The position numbers and the translations under genes are program-made. From Amoebidium appalachense (lineage: Eukaryota > Ichthyosporea): DNA of 64,000 nucleotides. Positions 36,623 through 49,732 of this stretch are shown here, in pieces (the first letter of the stretch is position 1; every line of letters begins with the position of its first letter). A model generated the notes under the pieces. The model saw nothing but the letters and a program-made list of their open reading frames with translations. It did not search any database and was not told the DNA's origin. The stretch lies in the NCBI GenBank assembly GCA_963693365.1, contig CAVNZM010000004.1:10354001-10418000 (forward strand), read 5' to 3'.

Positions 36623-39030
36623 CGCCATGCCTAATACTGCTTCAATGGTGCCTCCCATCTATATTAGATGTAACACTGCCCTTGGGGTGATGTCCGATAA
36701 ATTGCTGTTCGGTTGCTAGGAGTGTATAAAAAGCCGCCTGAGAGAATAAGTTCTGTAGGGTTTTATGTAGCCTGCCAGAACATAAATATGTGGGTGGCTG
36801 GTTTTTTATGCACGAAGGCAGGTTAGTATGACTCTTGAACCTCTGAATGAATGAAGTTGCTAAAAACAACCGTTGTTTAAAGGAGAGGAATATATGTCGT
36901 TTCATATTCAATTTGGTGTTTGGCATTTTTCCTTTGATTTTTGTATATTTGAATACATATCCGATTACTGCAAAGAGCTATTTCAGGTGTGCAGTGGTAA
37001 ACAGATTGAACGGATACTCGGTGGCTTTTGAACATTCAAATAACGGCCTACATGTACAGTCTGGCCCGCACATGCACACAGGCACTGCACATGCACATCA
37101 CGCATACACGCCATGCATGCCATGTACCACATGGGCAACAAAATGCATCACGGCAATGCAAGCAGCGGATTTAATCGAACCTATTATGCATGCCGTGAAT
37201 TGGCAGCCAAAGATTCTGAAGGCATATTCTTGTTTTTGACACATCTGTGAAAACGAGAGGCCATGATAGTATGCACTGACATGCATGCAGGGCCATGCAG
37301 TTCTCACTGTATACAGTAAATAAAAGCTATCTGCAAGTTTACATGACGAGCTCACGACTAAACTAATAAAATATGCATCCACGACCCCTATTCACCTCGG
37401 TTTTTCGCTAATATTTCCCTTAACTTTCGGCTTGTCTAATCAGCCTGAAATTTTTGTCAGTGTTTGGAATAACTCTGTTTTTAGCTTCACATTCATTTTC
37501 ATGGTTATAGCATCATTTGTAAGTACACTTCATATAGTACGCACCCTTTGCGTGACTATCTATACATGTATTATTTTGGGGGGAAAAGAAACCATGCTTT
37601 CATAAAATTATATAAAAATAGGCCTCTCAAAAACTTTGGAGCAGAACCGTGTGTGGCATTTGGCGCCGTCAAAATTGCAGCGTCACCGCCGCGCGGCGGC
37701 TTTCGAATTCAGAATCAGAAACGATTTGAAATGTGACATCAACTTCTTCTGACTCCCACAGAGTCGCGGCAATAAAATAGAGAGCTATGATTGGATAATG
37801 GAGCACCATTTATCGGCAGCTCATCAGCCGGCAATCCCGCAGACCGATGTACAGGAGCTTTAAAGCCGCCGCGACCTATAGTAAAAACCCAACTTCTAAT
37901 AGTAAAGTGTAGGCTATTTAAAACCTTTTAACAAACAAATGGTACCGTTGGATAGAGCTCAATTAATGAGCGATTTTGGCGCTTGGGTTGGGGGGGCTCC
38001 GATGAGCGGTTTCCGAAATATATTTTTTTTTCTTCTTTTGACTCGGTTTTATTGTTCCGTTGATGAAGGCAACGTGCAGCCACAGGCTACATAACCACCA
38101 ATAGAACTGAAAAAGCCAAAGCTACGAAATAAAAATAAAGCGACAAGTGACAAAGGACACCAGCGGGCAAAACCTTAAGTGTACGTGTATGCGTGAAACT
38201 AGTTTGCTCCAACTAGTCATATGCATCGATGTTGACCAAGCCACACTCCGCAAGAAGACATCATTACTGCTGCTGCCCAACAGGCCCCCCTCAAAACCTA
38301 CCGAGGCACAGCAAGCAAGTCAGCCTCTAAAAGAGCAATGCAGAACAAATCTGAGCTAAAAAACAATCCCAACGGGCCCGGCCCCTAGATAACCAGGAGA
38401 AACTGCATCTAGCTCTCTGATAAGGTGGCCTAGTTGTGGCAGGACACACAGAAAAACACAATTACCGAATGCATGCAAGCAAACCCCGTCATTGCCATAC
38501 GACTGGAGGCTAAGGACTGGCAGTCACTTGGAAAGCTCCCCGACGACCAAGTAGCCGCCCCTCCACTCACGCAGCGCAGAAGTAGCTGAAGAAGTTGCAG
38601 CAGCCCACCGCCAATAGGTCGCGTAGAAGCTTAAGCGTAGACAGCGTGTAGAAGTTACCATAGGTTGCAGTGGACCACCAGGCGTTGAAGAAACCACTTC
38701 TCAAGCGAGAAACTCCGCGAAAGGGAGATGCCCCCACACTCTCACAGCAGTAGGAATACACCAGGCCACACCACACACACGCTGCAGTCACGTTCCCATG
38801 AGCGGGGGTCCCTCGCACCATATAAAGAAGAAACGAAAGCCTTTATATACCTGCCATGGTGAATAATCGGGAAAAAAAGTTGACGTGACAGCTAAGAGAT
38901 CGAAGTGAAAGGGAAGTCCCGAAATATTAGCGAAAAACTGGGTGAATAGGGGTCGTGGATGCATATTAGTACTGTCCGACCAGCAGAGATGAGGGATTCG
39001 AATTCTTTCTAAACAACAACAACAACAACC

Positions 39031-39077
<47 letters not shown>

Positions 39078-39102
39078 CCCCTCCGCTTCCGCCCGGCACC
39101 GG

Positions 39103-39143
<41 letters not shown>

Positions 39144-39894
39144 AAACAAAGAAAAAAGTACACATGCACTGGAACACAGTAACTGCGTACACTTGCGTAC
39201 ATGTGTCGGTTTTCTGGTGTGGCCACGGTGTGCAGGTGCGCTCCTTGACACCTGGCTAATTCAATGAGCGCTCTAGATAGCTAATTAGTACTCTCGAGCT
39301 CATTGCAAGGCCAGGTGTCGATAAACTTCGACATGTGTGCGCACCGTTGATGAAACGTTCTCGGAGAGCATTAAAGAGGAGGAAGGAGAGAGTGTGTATG
39401 CGTGTGTACGTGCTTGCGTGTATGCGTGTGTATGCGTGTGTGCGTCTGTGCGTGTGTGGTTGTGTGCACGTGTCGTGTGTGCGCACACATATCGCGAGAT
39501 GTCGGACTCGGTTTCTTTTGGAACTCAGAGTTGCCAAGTTCGAGTTCACAAGTTCACAGAAGGAATGTCCCGGGACACTTGCGTAATGTTTTTAGCTGCT
39601 GTTTGTGACCATGATAAAGCAACCTTTAGTTGCATTTGTAAAATAATGGGATTTGATGATTGGCTATTAAAACACTTTTGAGCCAGTAGACCAATCGATT
39701 GCATAGATGTGCGACCGTGTCGCTGAGACCATCGATTGGCTACATTCCAAGGCCAAAAAGTTTAGAAGAGTAAACGGTACCGATTGGTTAAGGATTTTTA
39801 AACAATTTATAACATTTTTTCTAATCTTTTAAGAATAACAAAGTCACGTATATTACTAACCGCATTTTTGGCGCGCAAAGGTGAGCCCGTCATC
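36395..39894. other. HDAC 3'UTR and spacer before the CCCH gene; no gene supported
   Basis: T-rich tracts at about 36431-36474 and 36593-36620 probably belong to the HDAC 3'UTR. Unique AT-rich DNA follows. A C-run (about 39032-39074) and an A-run (39105-39140) lie near 39.1 kb, and a (GT)n-like stretch near 39390-39480. A minus-strand open frame at 38567-38821 has no recognisable domain and no start context I trust. A pair of 12-base inverted arms (CGCGGCGGCTTT near 37692, AAAGCCGCCGCG near 37863) brackets about 160 bases. Confidence 0.5.
39658..39787. promoter_or_regulatory. CCAAT-box cluster of the CCCH gene promoter
   Basis: GATTGG at 39658, CCAATC at 39691, GATTGG near 39734 and GATTGG at 39782 fall within 130 bases, about 110-240 bases upstream of a TATA-like box. 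This is the tightest CCAAT cluster in the window and the spacing is typical of NF-Y-bound promoters. Confidence 0.5.
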
Positions 39895-39902
39895 ATAAAA
39901 AG
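39895..39902 (+). promoter_or_regulatory. TATA-like box of the CCCH gene
   Basis: ATAAAAAG lies about 390 bases upstream of the ATG and just downstream of the CCAAT cluster. The long leader may contain an intron, since CTTCCAG stands immediately before the start codon region. Confidence 0.45.
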
Positions 39903-40288
39903 CCGAGGCTCGGTCGTCATCCCCCGGCACTCTGCGTTTTTTCGTATTCTGTTTTGCAGGGATTTTTTCCTAAACTTTGACTGTGGCTAGGAAGCATCTT
40001 GAAATGGACCACTCGTTTTCTTAATCTTTTTATTTTTACGCTTTTTGAAAAAAAGAATGAGGAGGTGACCTTTATCAAGCTTGGCGAAGTAGTGCAAGGA
40101 AATTAGTGCTACACTCACTAGGAGGCACGCTTTCCCCCTCTTCTTTTTTTGGTCCAGCAGGCAGATGTAACCGACAAAAAACAGTCGTTTTTATGTTTTT
40201 TTTTCCTCCCTATGTATTACACCCAGAATAGCAACGCTAAAATAGTATAAAATTCTTGCTCCCCACTATTCTGCCTCTTCCAGCCAAA

Positions 40289-41930
40289 ATGGCAGCAGCC
40301 GTTGAGTGGAAGAAGTTCCCTGCCTCCGACTACGGAAGCCAGCTCGGCTCCCAGGCCCAAAACGTCTACACTCTTGCTCGGCTCATCCATTGGGCTCCTG
40401 TTCTCTACGACTTCCCCGAACTTCCACCCATGTTTCAGCAAGTGCGCGTTCTCTTTGGCTCTCCCCAGCACCTCGTTGCCAACGGACCAGCGCTTTGCCA
40501 AGCCTTTCTACTCACTACACACGAGCTTCCTCGTGCCCTTCTCACGGCCGTTCTCAGCGAGCTTGGTCGGAGTCCAGTCGAAGGAGGGCCTCAGAGCACC
40601 CTTGCCTCCCTAGCAACGCTGGCTGCCTCCTACCTTCCTCCACCCGACCAGGCAAGCTTCACGGCGGCATTCAGCCAAATCCACCAGCTGGCGGCCAATG
40701 GTCTTGGATCTCTCGCCTATCCCCTTGACGCCCTTACCTTTCTGCAGGCCGCTCTCAACAACATTCAACTGGCATGCAACATCACAGCCCAGGTGATAGT
40801 TGAGGGTCGGGCAAGAATGGCGCTGCGAAACGGTAACCCACAGCCCGGTGCCTTTTCCATCTTTGCTCGCGGGGGGCGCATGTCCTCCCATTCGGAAGCA
40901 TCCTTCGACCACGTCTTTGCATCTCGCAGGGCAAACGGCCCAATCATCACTCCACCTCCGACCCCCGAACTGTGCGAGAAGGAGCCTGAGGCCCTAGCCA
41001 CGTGTGTAGACGATGCGGATGATTTGTGTCTTCCCTCTTTCCTCATGTCCGAAATAAACGTGTCCTCTCCCGCCCCGGTCAAAGCACCCACCAAGTTCGT
41101 CTCACGCTCCCCTTTTTGCGAGTTTTCCCCCTTTAACACGTTCCGTCTTATCAGCGTTGACGACATAGCTGAAGACTTCTCCAATTTAGGGTTCGAAGGA
41201 TCACGTAGTCGTAGACTGTCGTCCGTTTCAGCCGACGGCCAAATCGAGTCTTCCTATCGCCAAGTTTCCTCCCCGTTTCCTGCACCCCTTGAGAGCGATG
41301 AGTTATCCCTGCACAGCACACCCAGTATGAAAAGCGACAGCGACAGTCCCCTATCCCCCGATTACGCACCAGTCCATCTTCATCTGAGCAAGACACAGAA
41401 ACCATACGACAAGAGAGACAAGCCCGTCCCGTACAAAGCAAAGGCCACGGTAACCAAGGATGGAGCAAAAGCTGTGCGCAAGTGCGACCAAGGCAAAGCT
41501 CTGGCCACGTCCAAGTTAGCGATCAAGGTTTCTACTGGGGTTGCATCGGCAAGCACGGGGTCAGCAGAGAAGAGGGCGGTGGCTACTGCGGTCGAGGGGT
41601 GGCAGGTGGTCGGCCGCAAGGACAAGGCCCAACCAGTTGTTGAGTTGGAGTGGCTCGAGTGCCCTCCCCCTTTCCGTTGCATGATGTGCGCAGATATGGA
41701 CTCCACCGGCAAGTGTGTGCGTCCCGGGGCCCATTGCTACTATGCCCACTCAGACGAGGAGCTTGCAAAGTGGAAGGGCCTCTTTGCACCCACCAAGAGG
41801 TGCTACGGGGACAAGAGATGCAAGGGCACAAAGGGGGAAACCGTGCCTGTTTAGCCACACCGTCCAGGACCAGCATGCAGCCGTTAAGGCTTACAACAAT
41901 GCGGTGGCTGCGGCAAAGGCAAAGTACTAG
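40289..41930 (+). CDS. CCCH-type zinc-finger protein, intronless, with one frame break near the C-terminus
   Basis: A long open frame starts at ATG 40289 (AAAATGG) with even, protein-like composition. The N-terminal 170 residues are alpha-helical in character (Leu/Ala-rich, no known domain). The middle is Ser/Pro-rich and probably disordered. Near the C-terminus a CCCH finger is visible: C467-x8-C476-x6-C483-x3-H487, with C464 just before it. A second begins C505-x5-C511, but the frame stops at TAG 41852-41854. The next frame supplies KPCLFSH, the rest of that finger, and about 30 more residues to TAG 41928-41930. The change lies at a G5 run (41833-41837), so one extra G is the simplest explanation. 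CCCH fingers usually bind RNA. The product would be about 546 residues. No family name is offered. Confidence 0.75.
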
Positions 41931-42203
41931 CGTAGAAAGGCTTTTTCAGTGTAGCTGTTGAGTTGAGTAGGTAGAGTTTTTTTTTTGTTTTTTTTAGTTT
42001 TTTTTGCCCCACTTTTTGGAGTGAAAGTTTTCGTAGTGAGTGATGGCCGTAAGATTTGCAACCGAGCGAAGTTGCTGAGTACTTATGACAACACCTAGCC
42101 GCTGATAGCGCTGCGTATGCAAGTGACCCGTGAGGAAAGGATCTATCCTTGGTTGCTAAGAGGTGTTGAAACACAGTAAATAGAAAAACAGAGAAACCTG
42201 GCA

Positions 42204-42240
<37 letters not shown>

Positions 42241-42601
42241 TTCCCCGGCCATCATCACCACCAAGGGTAGTCACCTCTCTTCTTTGCCCGTCTTCGAAGC
42301 TCTACCTTCCAGTAGTAGAAGCATTTTCTTAACTTTCGAAGTTTCGAAATCCTCTTGAATCTTTCCTTCCAGCTTTCACCGACTGGCTTGTTCTTCCCCC
42401 CTCACCACCCCTCACCCCTTGCCTCAGGCTTGACCTTACCCGTCCTCCAGCCCATTCTCTTCGTTTGCAATGATACAAATCTTCCATATTTTTTCCTTCA
42501 TTCAGATCATCCCATTTTGAAATTTCGTTTCTTTCTTTCTTTTTTTCTCTTTTTTCTTTCTTTCTTTTTTTGCCAAAACTTCACGAATATTGGATAGCAT
42601 G

Positions 42602-42635
<34 letters not shown>

Positions 42636-44184
42636 TTCCTCCCCCTCCTCCCCCCCCCCCGCCCCCCCTCCAGGCCCAAAACCACACACACAAGGAACCC
42701 CCGACCCGAGCTCCACGGCCCGTGCTCCACGCTCTCCCCCGGGCCCCTAATCTTCAAATCTGCCTCCGAAGCAAACGTCCGGACGCTTCTTTCGCCTCGC
42801 CCTTTGACTGTGTAATGGTCATGAAAACACACATGCATATGCCTTGCCCAACAGTCAACGCACATTTACTGACTTTACTATACAGACCTTTCAACTGAAG
42901 TCTTTTTGGTGTTACAAACTCTATGTTCAAAGAGGTTGCCCCCGGGCCCCGGCCCTTACCGAGTCTCCCCGACAACACCTGCAGGAGAGGGGCCAAACTC
43001 CACCTTTCCTTGCATTCACCCCTCCCCCTCCCCTCCCCAACACATGCACACACACGCACGCAACTGACGCATTCACACACGCGCGGACACACACGCACAC
43101 ACGTACACACGCACACACGCACACACACGTACGAACGCGCGGACGCGCACCGGCAAACACCCGCGCACAAACACATCCGCACACACGCACGGACGCACAC
43201 GTACGCAAGCATGCACGCACGGACACGCACACACACGTACACACACGCACACACACGCACACACGCACGCACACACACACACGCACACACACGCACATAC
43301 GCACACGCACACACATCCACACACGCGCGCACACACACACGGACACCCTCGGCCTCCGACTGGTGTTCCCAGTGGACTGACAGTAGGCTGGACTCTGGAA
43401 CTTCCTCGCGCGCCATCCAGACTGTGCACCAATCAGAATAGAGAAGTTTATCAATTAGTCATCCAATCAAGGCACCGTAATCGCAGGGTGCAAATAAAAA
43501 CTTTGAATACGCCAATATACTCGAAAGTTTTCCAATATTACGGACAAATAATGGAAACTGGCGGTAAGAAACCAGAACACATTACGGAAATCTATATTCA
43601 AAATACTAACCCTGATTACAACTGTGTGCGCACTTCTGATTGGCAGCACATGCTTGCCCAGGTTCAAAAGCACGGTGCTACCCTCAATTCCCAAGCTCCT
43701 AGGGTGTGACGTAATATTTGGCACGAAATTTATTTGGCACGAGCCTGCAAAACGGTGAAAATGGGGCAGGATGTCGCCCAGGCACCGACAGGGGCTTGGG
43801 GATACCGCTGGATGTGCTCCGCTAGCGGGCTGGTGCCAAATAAATTCGTGCCACATTTTAGGTCACCAGGTTCGTGCCAAATTATTTGGTGCCAAATTTA
43901 TTTGGGGCATAAATGGGTCGGTTCGAATCAGCTCGAATCGTTCCTGACCCGTTTTCTTGTGGCTCATCGTTGGTGGCGTCTGATTCGAGGAATAAACTCG
44001 AAAGGCGGCCTAAGCAAGACCACGTCGCCCACCGTTGCAGGTGGCCTACTTGAACGGGCAGTCACAGCCTGGACTGGCAGTTGACAGGTGTGACACAGCG
44101 CTAGCATCCTTTTCATATTGCAGTAGGCTCATATAAAAACAGACAACACCCTTTAATGCTTGATCATAACTGACAGTACATATT
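41931..44184. other. Spacer after the CCCH gene: poly-C, interrupted (CA)n, CCAAT motifs
   Basis: The 3'UTR region is T-rich (41971-42005). C-runs lie at about 42206-42237 and 42602-42666, and an interrupted (CA)n/CG-containing repeat spans about 43040-43340. Unique DNA at 43360-43700 holds CCAAT/ATTGG motifs near 43429, 43463 and 43638. A foldback element follows. No protein-like frame was found. Confidence 0.5.
43717..43909. mobile_element. Small foldback (MITE-like) element with TTTGGCACGAA-type arms
   Basis: The left arm TTTGGCACGAAATTTATTTG (43717-43736, continuing GCACGA) is mirrored by GGTGCCAAATAAATTCGTGC at 43832-43851. A second, imperfect set (TTCGTGCCAAATTATTTGGT) follows to about 43909. 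The arms are built from the repeated word TTTGGCACGA in both orientations around about 90 bases. This looks like a MITE or a nested foldback; ends and target duplication are not clear. Confidence 0.5.
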
Positions 44185-44546
44185 TTGTGTAAGCATGGGT
44201 TACAAACATGCTCGCGTCCGCATTGGACGTGGGCAGGCCATTGGGCTTTGCTGAGGATTCTCGTACGTGTTATCCTCGTTTTTTGTCTTTTGGCTGCCGC
44301 GGGTTCAACAAAAAACCCAGATGGGGTGAATAAAAAAGTCATTAAGGAAAACAAATCTTGGTCTAAAGATCATGCCAAGCTGCAACAGCCATTCGTTGCA
44401 CGGTACATTGATTATTGCATAGCAGATCATGAGGACTCTGTCGAGGCTGGCACGTGCCCTCCCCAGCCCTTCCTGAGGGATTGGGTGTGGCATCAAACCC
44501 GTCATGGCGGCCGGATAGTTGCATCTACAGCGGAGGGAGTCCATCA
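44185..44546 (+). CDS. Possible 5' exon or small protein with signal-peptide-like start
   Basis: An open frame from ATG 44185 encodes a hydrophobic segment (VRVILVFCLLAAAGS) and then a non-repetitive, hydrophilic sequence ending DWVWHQTRHGG and VASTAEGVHQ before a CAG-GTGCTC donor-like site and poly-C. It lies 1.2 kb before the OTU exons. In this frame the donor would be phase 0, but the next OTU exon needs phase 1. Either an exon is missing, the frame is wrong, or this is unrelated. In the frame that does fit, a TGA at 44430 limits the exon. No family recognised. Confidence 0.25.
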
Positions 44547-45750
<1,204 letters not shown>

Positions 45751-46180
45751 CTTATGGCAATAATGGCAACCGTTCCTTGGCTGAGTGTGGTATGGAGGTT
45801 GGGCCTTTCGACAGTGATGGCTCTGACGATGACGATGAGGGATCAAGTGATGAGAGCCCCGGTCCATTCAACGTGTCAACATGTGTGCGCCTAGCAGGCC
45901 GCAAGCTCAACGCCCGGCGTGCGATGCGCAAGCTGATTGGGTCTGTGCACAGCTCCGAGGGGTTTGCTTTAGCAGCGCAGGACCCGGATCATCTGCTCTT
46001 CACTATTGTGTTCTTTGACGAGGCCGTGGCAGCAGACATACAGCTTGCCAGGTGCTTCCTGCCGAAACCCCCCCCCCCCCCCCCCCGCCTTCCCCTCCAA
46101 TGCCCCCCCACTCCTCCCTCTCGCCTCTTCCCCCCCGTTCCCCGCAGGGCCTCCTCCCCCTTCCCCCCTCCCCCCCCCCC

Positions 46181-46213
<33 letters not shown>

Positions 46214-47926
46214 CCCCGCCCTTTTCTGCACCCCCTCCCCCTCTCCTCCATCCCACAATCCTTCCTCCCAACTGCTCCACCTCCTCCCAACTGCTCCACC
46301 TCCTTACTTCCTTGCACGTATCAATCCATCTCTCCTTCCAACCCAAGTGACACCAGTTTTTTGTCAGACAACCTGCTTCCCCAGGCCCACTTATTATGCC
46401 TGTCCTGTCCCCCCCCTGCATACTTGAATGTTTGCCTTTGCATGTGTCCTTGGTGTTTGCGTACTTCGTACCGTGTTCCGCATCCAAGCCCCCCCCCCCC
46501 CCCCCCCCCCAGAAGGGCCTCTGCCCATTCGTCCCTCCTTTTCAAATCCTCCGTTACCTCTTACCTCCCCTAATTCTCATTTCTCTCTATACCTATATCT
46601 TCCATCCTACCTTTTTGGAAGCTCCCTGCTTCTCTTCCACTTATTTGAAAGCATCTGCATCTATCTCCCCCCCTGTTCATAGCCCCTCCTTCATCAGTAC
46701 TCCCTTACATCTGCCCGGCCCCCTTCAGAGTGCCCCCCCCCCCCCCCCCCCCCCCCCCCACCTCCCCCCCCCACACCCCCTCCTCTTTCACACACATGCA
46801 CACACGAACACACCCATGCATGCACGCGTGCACCCTCCCTCGCATCCACGAGCGCGCGCACACACACTTATTCACTTATAGAATTGTTAATAGTCTGCTC
46901 CTTTCCCCCCCCCCCCCCCCCCCCCCCTGTAATCTTCGCTTATTTATGTGTGTGTGTGTGTGTGTGTGTATGTTGTGCGGGGTTGCACACACTGGCGTCT
47001 ACTTTTCTTCCTACTTTTTTTCTCTCCACACACTTCACCTGTCCACTTCTGCATACCCCCTCTCATAGCCATAGACACACTTCACACATTGCGTTACGCG
47101 CACGCACGCATGCACACACCGCTCTGTTGGCGACAGCTCCCCTTGGAACCCATGCGGCATGTTACCCACCGGCGTAACATAACTCGGACTATCGATTTGG
47201 CTTTTTTCAAGCCCAAAGCAATGGGTGATAGCATATTTCCGGCTGACATCCGGGGGCATAGCTTTCCGTTCGAAGACGTTAAAGTTCCGCTTCAGTAAGC
47301 GTGTTACTACCCTGCGGCGTGGGTCAAATCGCATATTTTCCCCTCTGATTGCGAATTCTGCGGCCTTCGGGACTTAATTCTTTTCAGCTGGTGTAGTATG
47401 TTAGCCAGGGAAGTATCGACTTAGGTAGCGACGGGGGAGCTTCCTAGAAGCCCCGTTTCCTGAGTTCCTATCTATATTTTTCTTGCTTCTGCTTACTGCT
47501 GCAACTTTAACCCCCGGCCTTTCCCACTGCCCTTGCCTGCATAAGCAACCCTGCTCGTCTCTGATCAAGACGGGTGACCTACCCATGTTCAAGTGAAACA
47601 GTATCTGGGTTGAGTTCCGTTAACGAGGTGAATTGGTCGAAACTCAGGTACTGTGGATGACGTGGGCCCCCCCTGAGGATGGCCTCTGCTTATTATGCAT
47701 ACTCTTTATGTATGGCTTGCATTCTGCATCGTGTTATCTGTTTGTTCTTGTGTACTTCGTACTTTTTGACCCATATAAACCCCCCCCCCCCGCTCCCCAC
47801 GCACACACACACACACACACACACACATCTTTGTTGCACGCACCTGCGCTCACAGCCACGAGCGCACGCACACACACAGACGCGCGCGCACACGTCTATC
47901 CACCCATATAGCTGTTAATAATCTAA

Positions 47927-47981
<55 letters not shown>

Positions 47982-48460
47982 ACCCACCCACACACACACA
48001 CACACACGCCAAGGTTTCCCTTGTTCTGCTCCTCGGCCTTTCCGCCTCCCCCTAATCTGTCTTTCTCTCTCTCCTCCGCCTCTCTCTGCCTCCCGCCCTC
48101 CCCCCCCCCCCCCCCCCCCCCACCCCACCCCACCCCACCACCACCGCCCTACCACCCTCCCACTTTTTGTCTTTGCTTATTCTTCCTTGTGATGTGCAAC
48201 ACAGGGACATGTCCGGGCCACCTGAGGTCCAGCAACAACGCCTTCTTCAAATTCTGGGTGCCTGGAGAATGGAGCTTATGGAAACACCGGCTGACGGCAA
48301 CTGTTTGTTTCATTCGATGTGGCATTATATCAATCAGTGTCTACAAAGCGGTCATGTAGCTACCCGTGAACATCTCAACACATTGGGGTTTACAGCTAAT
48401 ATGGAGCCTACAGAGGCGATTGGACGGCTACGCGAACTAATGGTAAACGAATGGGGGTGA
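45751..48460 (+). CDS. OTU-type cysteine protease-like protein, 5' end not found, early TGA inside the domain
   Basis: Two phase-compatible exons are certain: 45751-46051 and 48205-48460. The first encodes a Ser/Asp-acidic stretch (GSDDDDEGSSDE) followed by a compact, charged segment. The second contains TPADGNCLFHSMW, the catalytic-cysteine motif of OTU deubiquitinases, then helices ending GRLRELMVNEWG and TGA at 48458. The same frame continues open to TAA 48739 with NLAEYQGFL, which fits the usual OTU continuation, so the TGA seems to interrupt the domain. No catalytic His block is visible downstream. Options: nonsense mutation, readthrough, or an unrecognised intron such as 48443-48589, which would remove the TGA in frame. 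The first exon must be preceded by one ending in phase 1. Confidence 0.65.
46388..46512 (+). repeat. Interspersed repeat, type B tail
   Basis: TTATTATGCC, then TACTTGAATGTTTGCCTTTG, TGCGTACTTCGTACCGTGTT and CCGCATCCAAG end in a poly-C run. The same order occurs at 63280-63391. Type B differs from type A by GTGTTCCGCATTC in place of TTTTTGACGCATTC before the poly-C. Confidence 0.7.
47473..47791 (+). repeat. Full-length copy of the poly-C-tailed interspersed repeat (type A)
   Basis: This is the second full copy in the window, near-identical to 30644-30976 and in the same orientation relative to its host gene. It ends TTTTTGACCCATATAAA plus C-run, and a (CA)n tract follows, as it does after the 30.6-kb copy. 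Two nearly identical copies suggest recent activity. Confidence 0.85.
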
Positions 48461-48739
48461 AATCTAGCAGAATACCAAGGATTCCTTTCAAGGGTGACCC
48501 TCGCAGACGTAGCTGATGATTTCCGCTGTCCTCGGCGCGCCCATTTTGCTTCTGCGGATTCGGCGGATGAATTCCAAAGCACCCAACAGTCTGGGGTGAT
48601 TCCCCCTAGCCAGCACCAGCACCATCCGCAAGCGTTCCACCCCAGTTATTATCACACATACCCGAGCACGATAGCCAGTGCACAATGTAGCGTCTGTCAA
48701 CTGACTTTAGCAATCCCTCCCCATCTGTGTCATACTTAA

Positions 48740-49550
48740 ATGCAATGATGTAGGTGCAAGGCCATGTTGTATGCTCTGGTCACCGCTTTTGGCATCCGCC
48801 TGCTCAGTTTTAGTGTCACGGATAATAGGTGGGAGTGAGCCAATCCCTCCACGTAGTTTTTTATTTTTCAAATTGTTATTGTGGCTGCCAGCTGCTTTGG
48901 GGTCAGGTGGCAAACGTAGAGCATGTCTAGTAGGTTCGATTAGTATGGGATTTGGCATCATGATGCCAAGTTAATACTTAAGAATCAGTTTGTTAGGTGT
49001 TAGTTGTAACATTTAACTTCCAGTAATGTTCAGCATGTCATAGTGGTAGTTTATGATTGTAATGTTACTTACAGTTTAACTGTAATGTCACGGTGTATGT
49101 AGAGTATGCTATGTCACATTCAATGCACACCCACACGAACATGCACACACGCAACCACATACACGTCAAGCACACACTACATCCATGCATGCGACATTCG
49201 CCTTTTTAATACCTATGATATCATTACGCGTAGTCAAAATACCATAATAATAATGTGTAGAAGTGATTGCAGGTCACTTTCACATGCTGCAGCTGTTTAA
49301 TTAATAATGACACTAATTGCAAGCACACTGCAAGACTCGGATTCCCCCCCCCCCTCCCCCCCTCCCCCCAAACCCCCCCCCCCTCGTACCGTGTTCCGCA
49401 TTCAAACCCCCCCCCTCGAAATTTTCGTTCTCCCCCCCCCCCCAACCCCCCAACCCCCCTCGTACCGTGTTCCGCATTCCAACCCCCCCCCCCCCCCCGC
49501 CCCCTCGAAATTTTCGTTTGCGGAGGCGGCGGCGGGCGGGGGGGCGGGGG

Positions 49551-49593
<43 letters not shown>

Positions 49594-49725
49594 CTTGGGA
49601 AACGAGGGTGTAACCAAAAGCACGGCCTGAGGTGTGCCACAATTGCAACTTCACGAGTCCAAGTCAACACTTGCGGGCCTTCAAAAATAATTCATCACTG
49701 CATCTACTCTGTCGTGTATTTTCTC
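48740..49725. other. Spacer between the OTU and transporter genes
   Basis: Unique DNA to about 49320 with one CCAAT motif near 48840 and short CA-rich stretches near 49130-49170. It is followed by the C-rich tandem repeat described separately and a poly-G run (about 49551-49593). The last 130 bases before the transporter are unique and hold a TATA-like box. No gene seen. Confidence 0.5.
49383..49519 (+). repeat. Tandem pair of type B repeat tails
   Basis: CTCGTACCGTGTTCCGCATT followed by poly-C and then TCGAAATTTTCGTT occurs at about 49383-49430 and again at 49459-49519. This is the end of the interspersed repeat without its body, duplicated in tandem. Confidence 0.7.
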
Positions 49726-49732
49726 TATATAG
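49726..49732 (+). promoter_or_regulatory. TATA-like box of the transporter gene
   Basis: TATATAG lies 71 bases upstream of the transporter ATG in AT-rich unique DNA. Transcription starting about 30 bases downstream would give a leader of about 40 bases. Confidence 0.4.

Larger units (their letters stand above)
46052..48204 (+). other. 2.15-kb intron of the OTU gene carrying two repeat copies
   Basis: The intron starts GTGCTTCC and ends GTGCAACACAG. It holds C-runs near 46070-46085, 46170-46212, 46735-46760, 46908-46926, 47929-47978 and 48102-48121, short (CA)n/(GT)n, and two copies of the interspersed repeat. A 60-codon open stretch near 47120-47297 looks less repetitive than its surroundings but has no splice logic or known domain. 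Confidence 0.6.

Noticed and set aside
38567-38821. Minus-strand 84-codon open frame
   Set aside because: Composition is not repeat-driven, but there is no recognisable domain, no promoter or splice context, and the length is expected by chance.
44185-44546. Joining this frame directly to the OTU exon at 45751
   Set aside because: The donor is phase 0 in the open frame while the OTU exon needs phase 1. The frame that fits is closed by TGA at 44430.
47120-47297. Open stretch in the OTU intron ending FEDVKVPLQ
   Set aside because: No splice sites with fitting phase and no known family; left as part of the intron.
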